Origin: Rhodospirillaceae bacterium
GTDB taxonomy: Bacteria > Pseudomonadota > Alphaproteobacteria > Thalassobaculales > Thalassobaculaceae
Length of the DNA stretch: 37,217 bases
Assembly: GCA_002709155.1 (NCBI GenBank)
Contig: PAQA01000062.1
Location: forward strand, 1 to 37,217
Direction: 5' to 3'
Below are positions 27,991 to 35,831 of the stretch, piece by piece. Made by a program: the position numbers and the translations under genes. The notes below the pieces were generated by a model. That model made no database searches, was not told the origin of the DNA, and saw only the letters and a program-made list of their open reading frames with translations. Within the stretch, counting starts at the first letter, position 1. Every line of letters starts with the position of its first letter.

Positions 27991-29831
27991 TGATCCTGAG
28001 AAGCTGGCAGCAAAAGATAATAGATGATTATCCCTCAATCATTAAACAAAACAAAAGGTTTATTCTCAAAGCTCCGACGGGGGCAGGGAAAACGATCCTC
28101 GCTAGTGAAATTGTGGAGCGTTTTTATAAAGAAAAAAAAATATTAGTCCTGTGTCATCGGTTAGTTCTTTTAGAGCAGCTTGAACGTGCATTGAGTAAAC
28201 GTCACAAGGTGCGTAAATTATCTCTGTCGGACTCTGGCCCAGCTTTCAATGATTATGATATTTTACTTTCGACAAATATGCGGGCTAAAGAGGTTCTAGA
28301 AGAGGCCATAAGACTGGCGGATCTTATCATAGTGGATGAGGCCCATCGAGTTTCACCGAACGGGTCCGGGTACAAGAAAATTCTAGATGATTTTGAAAGC
28401 CATGGGAAACCGGACGCTCAATTCATGGGGCTTACCGCGTCACCTGAACGAAGAACCGGAGATCAGCGAGACCAACTGAATTTAGCCTTTGATGCGATCA
28501 TTGACTGTGCGGATATTGAGACTCTAATAGAAGAAGGCATATTGGTGCCACCAATTTATAGACCGCATTTTGTTCATGATCTTGACTTGAAAAGCATAGA
28601 TATTAGTTCAGGCGATTTTCCAGTTTCCAAATTAGCGCCGGCAATCGTAAAGTCCTCGATGATCGATTATGCGCTTTTTATTTATGAAGAGGAGAGGAAA
28701 AATGTCTCTCCCAAGCCAATTTCAGCTTGGTTTTGCCCCGATGTAACGGTCGCAGAGGTGACCTTAGAAAAAATTGAGCAGGCAGGTATTCAAGCAGCAA
28801 TAGTGACCGCTAATACTCCAATAGCAGAACGAATGAGGTTACTAAAACAGCACGAGGATGGGGAAATAGAGGCGATGGTCTCGGTTGGTGTTCTCGCTGA
28901 AGGTTGGGATAATCCTCACTGTAATATAATTGTTCATCTTCGCCCAACTTTATCTAAAGTTGTTTGGGGGCAAACCGTTGGAAGAGGTCTTCGCTCCGCA
29001 CCAGGCAAGGGAAAATGTGTTGTAATCGATGTTAGTTCGAACTGGAGCACGTTTGGTCCAGTGGAAAAGTTGCAATGGAGTTTGTGGAACCATCGTCGTT
29101 CCTATGTACAATTCAAAAATCGTTTTAACTGGATTGGGCAACAGCTCGAGCACGATGATAATGATAATATTTTCCTATTATGTGAAAACAAATTGGATTC
29201 AGGTCTTCGTTGTTCTCACATCTACAAGAAGAATACGTACTCAGATAGTGGGTGTCCCGTTTGTGGATCGGTTGCTTCGATTGATATTCGGAAAGAGCAG
29301 AAAATAGACAGCACTCTCAATGAAATTGGGTTGAGAAGACTTTTTTACGATAGAGTTGAAAAGGTTTATCAGGAGATGGACTTATCAATATGGGGAACAC
29401 TTGGAAACGCGGCCTGGAAGTCTGCAGAACCTAAAGAAATGGTGTTTCTTGCTTTCTGCATGGCGTTTTCCGAAGTTTCAAGCGAGGCTACCAATTCTGA
29501 ATCTGAATTTTGGGATGTTGCGTTAAACACAGAAGCAAAAATACGAGCTTATCTAGTAGATAAAAAAATCCAAATAGTTAAGCAAGATGATTTTCAGTTA
29601 ACGCTCATAGCGAACGGAATGCTAGCAGGAAAACAAATACGTACACTTCAATCGCACTACGGCATATCTCTTTGCGGTAATATTTTGGCAGACCATTCAG
29701 ATATTGAGATAGAACGAAAATATCTGAAGGCCCTCAGAATTGCAGAGAGACTAGCCGTGATGGGCTGTTCCAGCCGAGACAACCTACCTTATTTCAATGC
29801 GGCAGAACATATGCAAAAGAAAGCGAGTTAA
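27990..29831 (+). CDS. DEAD/DEAH-box (SF2) helicase with Cys4 motif
   Basis: This 613-residue protein has motif I APTGAGKT (28-35), the Ia-like VLCHRLVLLEQ, DEAH at 116-119, a motif III-like LTASP near 148-152, and a second RecA domain with VGVLAEGWDNP and the motif VI arginines in QTVGRGLRS (328-336). This is the SSL2/Rad25-like DEAD/DEAH helicase group. After the motor lies a probable zinc ribbon: Cys398, Cys408, Cys422 and Cys425 (C-x9-C-x13-C-x2-C). The remaining 190 residues are helical and unrecognised. The target is unknown; stand-alone proteins of this type occur in genomic islands and some defence loci, but no partner nuclease or methylase is here. It converges on the transporter gene with three bases between. 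Confidence 0.85.
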   Translation: MILRSWQQKIIDDYPSIIKQNKRFILKAPTGAGKTILASEIVERFYKEKKILVLCHRLVLLEQLERALSKRHKVRKLSLSDSGPAFNDYDILLSTNMRAKEVLEEAIRLADLIIVDEAHRVSPNGSGYKKILDDFESHGKPDAQFMGLTASPERRTGDQRDQLNLAFDAIIDCADIETLIEEGILVPPIYRPHFVHDLDLKSIDISSGDFPVSKLAPAIVKSSMIDYALFIYEEERKNVSPKPISAWFCPDVTVAEVTLEKIEQAGIQAAIVTANTPIAERMRLLKQHEDGEIEAMVSVGVLAEGWDNPHCNIIVHLRPTLSKVVWGQTVGRGLRSAPGKGKCVVIDVSSNWSTFGPVEKLQWSLWNHRRSYVQFKNRFNWIGQQLEHDDNDNIFLLCENKLDSGLRCSHIYKKNTYSDSGCPVCGSVASIDIRKEQKIDSTLNEIGLRRLFYDRVEKVYQEMDLSIWGTLGNAAWKSAEPKEMVFLAFCMAFSEVSSEATNSESEFWDVALNTEAKIRAYLVDKKIQIVKQDDFQLTLIANGMLAGKQIRTLQSHYGISLCGNILADHSDIEIERKYLKALRIAERLAVMGCSSRDNLPYFNAAEHMQKKAS

Positions 29832-29834
29832 GAT

Positions 29835-31301
29835 TTATTGCCCACGCTTTTGGGGGGGCCATGAAATTAACATAATTAGAGGGTATGCGAGTAGTGAGGT
29901 CCATAAGAAAAAATTGAAGACATTGATATAACCGATGTTGGTGGATTGGCGGCTAATTTCTTCGACTGCACCAATTAAGCTGGTTTGACCGTTGGCCAGA
30001 AAATTACTCTTTAAATGATTGATGTATGGATTTATCCACTGCACGAGGTCTGCGTAATTAATCTTCTGTGTATGGAAAATTACTATAAAGCTCAATGAAA
30101 TGTAAAAGCTCGACCCGATGCTGCGCATGAAATTCCACATCATGGCACCTTCTACAGAACGTTTTGGGTCTAAATTCGAAAATGTCACTATGGTCATAGG
30201 AACCCATAAAAAACCAACGCCTAACCCTGTAATTGATAACGCCCAAGCCATCTCAAGTATTGATGTGTTCATATCAAATGTGGCCATTTGAATTCCGGCG
30301 TATGTGTGAAGACCAAATCCAAGTAAGAGCAGGAATTTTGGATGCCACTGGCTTGCGAAAAACACCATTATTAGCATTGCTATTGCTGTCGCTATAAAAC
30401 GTAGACTTATTAGGATACCAACTGTGAAGTCGGGCACCTCAGTAAGCTGTTGAAGCATTGAAGGGATAAGCACCATCGGTGTAACAAATAACATTCCAAA
30501 TATACAGTGTATGCCGATACCCAATGTAAAATTGCGCTCTAGGAAAAGACGTAGATCAAACAATGGAAGTTTGGCCGTTAAACTATGAGAGAAAAATATC
30601 CAACCAAATATTATAATTAAAAAACATTCGAGTAGAATTTCACCTGAACTCAACCATTCTTCGCGTTCTCCACGATCAAGCACTAATTGAATGCATGCAA
30701 TTGTAATTGCTAGGCTGATAAATCCAATCCAATCAAGTGTTATATTCCTTGGGCTTGGTGGGTCGGGTTTTATCGACTTTAATAATCCAAATAGAGCAAG
30801 AAATGCTACTGGTACCAAAATGAAAAATACCCAGGACCAAGATAATTCTTCACAGACATATCCACTTATTATCGGGGCTACGGTGGCAGGTATTCCTACA
30901 CCCATCATGTAAATGGATGTGGCCTTCGCTCTTCTTTCACCGGTAAATTCATCAATAACGACAGACTGCGCGATAGCCGCTAGTGGTGAACAAAAAGCCG
31001 ATTGTAAAACGCGCCATAAAATGAGTTCAGTTAGAGATGCGGAGAGTCCACACATTAAGGTCGCGATGGCGAAACCAGTAACGCCCCATATCATAGAACG
31101 CCGTCGGCCAAACCTATTTGCTATCCAACCCGCCAGTGGAATGGTAACCGCTGTTGCAATTAAATTTGATGTGACGACCCAGGAGATTTGATCTGGGCTG
31201 GCTGATAATGCACCTTGAATTTGGGGTAATGAAACATTTGCGATTGTCAAATTTGTTCCATAGAGCGTTGTTACAAGAGTGCAAGTAATCAATATCCACA
31301 A
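29835..31301 (-). CDS. DHA2-family MFS multidrug efflux-type transporter
   Basis: This 488-residue membrane protein of the EmrB/QacA group is predicted to have 14 spans. It has LTIANVSLPQIQGALSASPD after span 1, WVVTSNLIATAVTIPLAGWI, motif A GWIANRFGRRRSM, and the motif C-like GVGIPATVAPIISGYV. It would export drugs or lipophilic compounds by proton exchange. The frame has no ATG before span 1; the only available start is a TTG at 31301, leaving almost no residues before the membrane. An overlapping frame from a GTG at 31341 encodes IWKPNTKRILTC, resembling the WKP start common in this family, so a one-base frameshift may have cut off the true N-terminus. No EmrA-like partner is adjacent. Confidence 0.85.
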   Translation of the reverse strand: MWILITCTLVTTLYGTNLTIANVSLPQIQGALSASPDQISWVVTSNLIATAVTIPLAGWIANRFGRRRSMIWGVTGFAIATLMCGLSASLTELILWRVLQSAFCSPLAAIAQSVVIDEFTGERRAKATSIYMMGVGIPATVAPIISGYVCEELSWSWVFFILVPVAFLALFGLLKSIKPDPPSPRNITLDWIGFISLAITIACIQLVLDRGEREEWLSSGEILLECFLIIIFGWIFFSHSLTAKLPLFDLRLFLERNFTLGIGIHCIFGMLFVTPMVLIPSMLQQLTEVPDFTVGILISLRFIATAIAMLIMVFFASQWHPKFLLLLGFGLHTYAGIQMATFDMNTSILEMAWALSITGLGVGFLWVPMTIVTFSNLDPKRSVEGAMMWNFMRSIGSSFYISLSFIVIFHTQKINYADLVQWINPYINHLKSNFLANGQTSLIGAVEEISRQSTNIGYINVFNFFLWTSLLAYPLIMLISWPPQKRGQ

Positions 31302-31662
31302 AACAAGTTAATATCCTTTTTGTATTTGGTTTCCAAATCACCGCTACGGAGAGGCTTCTTTTAATAAATCAATTAATAATAAATGGAAGCAAAGTTTATA
31401 GAATGCAGTAATATCGAAAATGCATCAATTGGCATCTATATGAAGCTATTCTGCGTTGCATATATATTAATATAACAAGATTATTTAATAGAAATGGTGC
31501 TAAGCGGTGAGCTATGTACCTTGCTAAAGTGGTTTAATCTGGATAATAACTCAGGTTTGAGAAAGATTTTTTGCTCCTCAAACCAATTAACAGCGTTACT
31601 TACACTAGTTACTAAAGTTTTTTACCTTAACATCCATTATTATCCATATTTAAATCCACCCA
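31302..31662. other. AT-rich intergenic region between the transporter and PanB-like genes
   Basis: No gene is supported here. It includes the possible lost N-terminal codons of the transporter (31302-31341), a 12-base perfect palindrome TATATTAATATA (31463-31474) and an eight-base inverted repeat (31554-31561 with 31577-31584) without a T-run. The plus-strand ORF starting at 31494 runs antisense into the PanB-like gene and shows no recognisable protein features. Confidence 0.5.
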
Positions 31663-32511
31663 TCATTGATGCGTCGGGCTCCATTTATCAAGCGCCTCGA
31701 AAAATTTATCTCTTTCTCCCTCATGCATTGAGATGTTGGTTTGTTGATATGGGAAGTTGCCTGCAACTACTTCGCTGTGGAACTGACCAAGAGCCGCAAC
31801 GCGTTCTTCATGGATCTGTTTGTGTAAGCGTCCAACATTGCCGAAAGCATGAGCGTGTTTTGGTGGTTTATCCTCTTCGCTAGCCTCACCACAAATATCA
31901 GCTACAAAAGACATAATTACATCTCCCGCTATTCCCGACCCCAATGAGAAGGTCACAATAGAGGTTTTTTTATTGACTGCTTCTAACACTTCTTCGGCTA
32001 TACACTCTGCTTCCACAGCAATTACGCCTACATCTTCCATTCGTTTGAGGGTCTCAAATATTTTAAGTGCTTCATCAGCTTTGCGGCCCCATCCACGCAA
32101 ACCACCGCAATAGTGACTGAAAGTGGGTATGAGCCCTATATGGCTTTGTACCGGTATGCCTTCGCGTGTCATCATCTCTATGGCATTAAGTGAACGCAAA
32201 GTATAATACATGTCCGCACCACGACGCATTGCTTCGAAGGCATCAGCTAGGAGTTCTTCGTTAGAGTCGAACTGTGCCCATCTTGATCCCACACGAGTGA
32301 AATGCGTTGGTGCGATGGAGCGAACATCGTCTATTTGATCCATGCCAACAACGAATAAATCAATGCCTGCTTCTTTACAGGCTCGTATTTCATTGGCATT
32401 TGATGGATTGGCCATAGATAGCTTTTTGCCTGTTACTTTCAGGTCTTGAAGATCCAAAATTGTATAATTTCGAATTGCTGGTTTGCGTGCAAACTCATAA
32501 ATACGTTTCAT
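31663..32511 (-). CDS. PanB-like protein lacking the PanB metal site
   Basis: These 282 residues follow ketopantoate hydroxymethyltransferase (PanB) through most of their length. MRRGADM matches the PanB MRAGANM helix, IPVQSHIGLIPT matches IPVxGHxGLTPQ, VEAECIAEEV holds Glu169 at the PanB general-base position, and FHSEVVAGNFPYQQ matches the C-terminal end. From memory of E. coli PanB, the residues binding metal and substrate are changed: Asp84 aligns with Gly75, Lys112 with Tyr102 or 103 and Glu114 with Leu105, and the loop after VGDS is much shorter. It therefore probably does not make ketopantoate. An isocitrate lyase/PEP-mutase superfamily fold is likely; the reaction is unknown. A small ORF overlaps its ATG. 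Confidence 0.65.
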   Translation of the reverse strand: MKRIYEFARKPAIRNYTILDLQDLKVTGKKLSMANPSNANEIRACKEAGIDLFVVGMDQIDDVRSIAPTHFTRVGSRWAQFDSNEELLADAFEAMRRGADMYYTLRSLNAIEMMTREGIPVQSHIGLIPTFSHYCGGLRGWGRKADEALKIFETLKRMEDVGVIAVEAECIAEEVLEAVNKKTSIVTFSLGSGIAGDVIMSFVADICGEASEEDKPPKHAHAFGNVGRLHKQIHEERVAALGQFHSEVVAGNFPYQQTNISMHEGERDKFFEALDKWSPTHQ

Positions 32512-32663
32512 GTGTCATCTAACTCCCATTGGAAAAAATTTTGATAAAAAGCGCCTTCAATAATCGCGTCATGTATTTGGACCATTTCAAAAGCCATATG
32601 TGTGTGCCCGATAACGCTTGCCGTGGTTAGCCAAGCTGTCACGAATCTAGTTAATAGATCCAC
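32508..32663 (-). CDS. Small ORF (51 aa), possible remnant, overlapping PanB-like start
   Basis: A GTG at 32663 opens a 51-residue frame (MDLLTRFVTAWLTTASVIGH, later MAFEMVQIHDAIIEGAF and ending QWELDDT) whose TGA overlaps the PanB-like ATG as ATGA, the spacing typical of coupled genes. Just upstream, one base out of frame, lies another protein-like stretch (32647-32760, containing INQTGYPAIYTMSRGGSI). Removing one base would join them, so this may be the end of a decayed larger gene. No family is recognised. It could also be chance. Confidence 0.35.
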   Translation of the reverse strand: MDLLTRFVTAWLTTASVIGHTHMAFEMVQIHDAIIEGAFYQNFFQWELDDT

Positions 32664-32925
32664 CTCTACTCATAGTATAAATAGCAGGGTAGCCCGTTTG
32701 ATTAATAACAATCCACTTAAATAAAAGCGCTCTTCGCGCTACAATACGTTTGACACCTAATCATGGCCGCTGCATTTGCTATGGACTAAGGTAATGCGGT
32801 GATGCGAAAACCTCATTCGAGTGGTTTCTCGACTCCGCAACAGTTGACGCTTACTCTAACTATCTAAAGAGGCCAAGCGGATGCTTTCTGGTAAAGTAGA
32901 AAAAAATGCTTAGACAGCTAAAACC
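32664..32925. other. Intergenic region with possible gene remnant
   Basis: No intact gene is seen between the asparaginase stop and the small ORF. The minus strand carries short protein-like stretches in different frames (see 32647-32760), suggesting a decayed coding sequence. A short hairpin (agcgc/gcgct, 32726-32740) has no T-run after it. No convincing promoter is identified. Confidence 0.4.
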
Positions 32926-33957
32926 TTACAGGAACTGCGGCACGGTAATGTCACCAACCTCTTCCCCCGCCCAGTTTAGCAGCGTTGGTTCGAAAAAGTT
33001 CTTAACCAAGCCACTTGTTGGATAACCTAAAGCTCGGATAACTGCGCCTATAGCAACTTCTGCTCCTCTTTTGTTACCATCTCTGGCTTTTAGCACGGCT
33101 CCCAGACCTAATTCATGAAATGCAGCAGAATAAACACCCTCGGCACCTGTTTTAACGGTAATAGCTTCGCCGTAGGCAGAGTTTATAGCGCTACATGCTC
33201 TATCATGACCGGCAATGTATAATGGCTTTGCTGCTATACTCTTACGTATTCTCTGGCAAGCGTTATGCCTTGTTTCAGGTAGTTCTCCGCCACCAGCAAA
33301 TAGAGCAAATGCCCTCGCCCAATTTCCCAGCGGGGCTGAAAACACGGGCGCACCACAGCCATCTATGCCATGTGTGTACTGCATCAAATCTAAACCGGTC
33401 ATGAACTCCAAAGTGCCCAGTATACGCTGTTGGACCATATTGGTCAGCTTAGCATAGCCGGCCGTCTTTCCATTCATAAGTTTTGAGAGGATTAACATGC
33501 CGGCATGTTTGCCGCTGCAATTATTATGGACTTTATGAGGTTCATCCATGCGTCGAACCTGTGATATCATCGTTTCTTGATGCGTTGACCAGTGAGCACC
33601 ACAAATCAGCTCATCAATTGATATGTCAAATTTATCAAGTAACTTAGTTACAGCCTCAGTATGCAATATTTCACCATTATGGCTTGCACAAATTAATGCA
33701 ATTTCAGCGTTTGAAAACTCAGGAATATCGGCTGACGAGTTTAGAAGTTCGACAAGTGCAATAGCTTGAAGGGGTTTCATTGCGGATCGAGGAAAAATCA
33801 CGCTTTCTTCATCGCCCATACCCAATATAACTTTTCCGTCTGCATCACAAACAGCCACATCAATTTCATGCATGCTCTCTTTGTAACCGTTTCTATTCAC
33901 ATGAACTTGGAGAGGGGCTTGAGTATTGACTGGTAAATCAATTAGGGGTTTAGCCAT
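32926..33957 (-). CDS. L-asparaginase, Asparaginase_II family (ReAV type)
   Basis: This 343-residue protein belongs to the asparaginase family typified by Rhizobium etli ReAV, unrelated to E. coli AnsA/AnsB. The Ser-x-x-Lys tandem is Ser58-Lys61 (RSAMKPLQ). Ser92 lies in CASHNGE. Candidate zinc ligands are Cys147 and Lys150 (NNCSGKHAG) and Cys202 (GIDGCGAP). Spacings match ReAV Ser48, Lys51, Ser80, Cys135, Lys138 and Cys189 as I recall them. It hydrolyses asparagine to aspartate and ammonia, probably in the cytoplasm since no signal peptide is present. It lies on the same strand as the PanB-like gene, 262 bases from the small ORF. Confidence 0.9.
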   Translation of the reverse strand: MAKPLIDLPVNTQAPLQVHVNRNGYKESMHEIDVAVCDADGKVILGMGDEESVIFPRSAMKPLQAIALVELLNSSADIPEFSNAEIALICASHNGEILHTEAVTKLLDKFDISIDELICGAHWSTHQETMISQVRRMDEPHKVHNNCSGKHAGMLILSKLMNGKTAGYAKLTNMVQQRILGTLEFMTGLDLMQYTHGIDGCGAPVFSAPLGNWARAFALFAGGGELPETRHNACQRIRKSIAAKPLYIAGHDRACSAINSAYGEAITVKTGAEGVYSAAFHELGLGAVLKARDGNKRGAEVAIGAVIRALGYPTSGLVKNFFEPTLLNWAGEEVGDITVPQFL

Positions 33958-34255
33958 TTATTTGCTGCTTCCGAAAGTTTTATTTGCCTTATTGTCATAT
34001 GTCCAAATATTATTTCTGAACTAGTTTAAAAACTGTTATTAACTCCCAGCTATTTCTTTACCACCACAATGATATGAGGATAATTGACGATGGGGATATC
34101 TGGTTACAACGTACCTAAATAATAAAAACTACTATATAAAGCGTAAAGTGCCAGTGAGTGAGAATAATTTTGGCATGATGGCTGATAATGGCGCGCTGTT
34201 TAGGTTATATGGGTACTTAGAACGAACTATATGAATTCGACTGGAAATTAAATAA

Positions 34256-35452
34256 ATGGTGCACGATGATCTGCCCTTCGAAGGAGTAAAAGTGCTCGAC
34301 CTTAGTCAAGGCGTTGCAGGGCCCTATTGCGGTATGCATTTCGCTCGCAACGGTGCTGACGTAGTAAAATTAGAACCGCCTGGTGCTGGATGCTGGGGTC
34401 GCCAGCTCGGCAAAGCCGTTGGCGACCAGACAGCCCATTCAGTTGTCGTTAATCGTGGAAAGCGGAGCCTTGCCGTTGATTTGAAGGTGCCGGACGGAAT
34501 AGAGATTGCAAAACAACTAGCAGCTGAATGCAACGTGATGATCCAGAATTATCGGGTCGGAAAGCTTGTAAAATTTGGCCTCGATTATGATTCTGTTGTC
34601 AAAACAAACTCAAAAGTCATCTACGTTGGGGTTACTGGGTTTGGTCAGAAAGGACCGCGTCGCGATCAACCCGCGACCGACTCCGTAATGCAAGCATATA
34701 CTGGAATGATGTCGATCAATCGTGATATCAACGGTCTGCCGCAACGGATCAACATGTTGGCTATCGACTTTGCCAGCGGCCTCTATGCTTTCCAGGCAGC
34801 AGCCGCCGCTTTGTACGGGCAGGCAATGAGAGGCAAAGGCAAGCTAATCGAAACTAGTTTGTTGGAATCAGCCATGGTGTTCCAAGAGGCCGCAATTATG
34901 GAGTCCTATCTCCAAGGCGGAGATGTGGAACCTATCGGCATGCCGGTGGGAAATTTCAAAACGAAGGATGGCTTTATATCGATCAATGCCCGCCGCGATA
35001 CCCAGTTTAAGAGTTTTTGTACCTTAATCGGTAGGGAGGAATGGATTGATGATCCGCGATTCGTTGGGCCGCGTCAGAGAGTTGCAAATGGTGAATTTTT
35101 GCTATCCGAAATCCGCCCTATCATTGAGACCAAGACCAGCGAAGAATGGAATAAGTTGATTTCCGAAGCTGATATCTTGAATGCGAAGGTACAGACCCAT
35201 ATCGATCTATTTGAGGATGCGCAGGTTCAAGCAGTCAACGCCATCCGCTTGGTTGAGAACGACACTTTAGGGGTTATTCCAATGGCGACTGTTCCAGGTC
35301 AGCCTATTCCGGAGACTGACGACCGATTCACTCATAGCCCGCATATTGGCGAGCATAACGAGGAGGTGTTGACGGAACTTGGCTACAGTATGCTTAAGAT
35401 CAAGAACTTGAAGAAAAAGGGTGTGGTTGGAACCTTCACCGCTGGTTTATAG
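34256..35452 (+). CDS. CaiB/BaiF (family III) CoA-transferase
   Basis: This 398-residue protein starts with the family signature PFEGVKVLDLSQGVAGPYCG. It has the CoA-binding VVKLEPPGAG and NRGKRSLAVDLK stretches and VTGFGQKGP. The likely catalytic aspartate is Asp171 in NMLAIDFASGLYAFQAA, close to Asp169 of formyl-CoA transferase. The C-terminal PHIGEHNEEVLTELGY is typical. It moves CoA between carboxylic acids; the substrate is unknown. No ribosome binding site is obvious before the ATG, and a GTG follows immediately. Base composition differs from its neighbours: two 60-base lines counted here are 31/60 and 33/60 GC, against 18/60 in a line of the next gene, pointing to recent acquisition. 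Confidence 0.9.
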   Translation: MVHDDLPFEGVKVLDLSQGVAGPYCGMHFARNGADVVKLEPPGAGCWGRQLGKAVGDQTAHSVVVNRGKRSLAVDLKVPDGIEIAKQLAAECNVMIQNYRVGKLVKFGLDYDSVVKTNSKVIYVGVTGFGQKGPRRDQPATDSVMQAYTGMMSINRDINGLPQRINMLAIDFASGLYAFQAAAAALYGQAMRGKGKLIETSLLESAMVFQEAAIMESYLQGGDVEPIGMPVGNFKTKDGFISINARRDTQFKSFCTLIGREEWIDDPRFVGPRQRVANGEFLLSEIRPIIETKTSEEWNKLISEADILNAKVQTHIDLFEDAQVQAVNAIRLVENDTLGVIPMATVPGQPIPETDDRFTHSPHIGEHNEEVLTELGYSMLKIKNLKKKGVVGTFTAGL

Positions 35453-35578
35453 TCGTTTCTGGTGTTGCGGGCGTTACCATCGTTGGACTTCGGTAGTTGA
35501 TTGAGCGGTGTGTTCTTTGAGCGATTAGGCTTGTGGATTCTACTAAAAGGCAAAGAGAAAAACAGATTTTATAAAAAA

Positions 35579-35654
35579 TGGTGCCCAGGGGCGGATTTGA
35601 ACCACCGACACGCGGATTTTCAGTCCACTGCTCTACCAACTGAGCTACCTGGGC
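35579..35654 (-). tRNA. tRNA-Phe (anticodon GAA)
   Basis: A 76-base tRNA on the minus strand with encoded CCA. The acceptor GCCCAGG pairs with CCTGGGC, followed by A and CCA. The D arm is GCTC-AGTTGGTA-GAGC. The anticodon loop is CTGAAAA, with GAA at plus-strand 35619-35621. The T arm is CGGTGG-TTCAAAT-CCGCC-like. It is 126 bases beyond the CoA-transferase stop, convergent with that gene, and next to the compositional change. Confidence 0.97.
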
Positions 35655-35831
35655 AAGTGCGAAAACGAACAAAAATATCTGTACATTAAAAGCACTAACT
35701 CGGTGTATAAAATAAAGCGACGGCGCTGTCTAGTTGCGTGTGTGATGATTTGTAACTTTAAGTCAGTTTGGAAAATAGCAGTTTATAGGTAAATTGTTAA
35801 AATTATTAGATTAATAGATTGTTGATAGTTT

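Noticed and set aside
31554-31584. Eight-base inverted repeat as a terminator
   Set aside because: No T-run follows the stem on either strand, and the loop is 15 bases.
31494-31883. 129-codon plus-strand ORF
   Set aside because: Over half lies antisense to the PanB-like gene, and it shows no recognisable domain or ribosome binding site.
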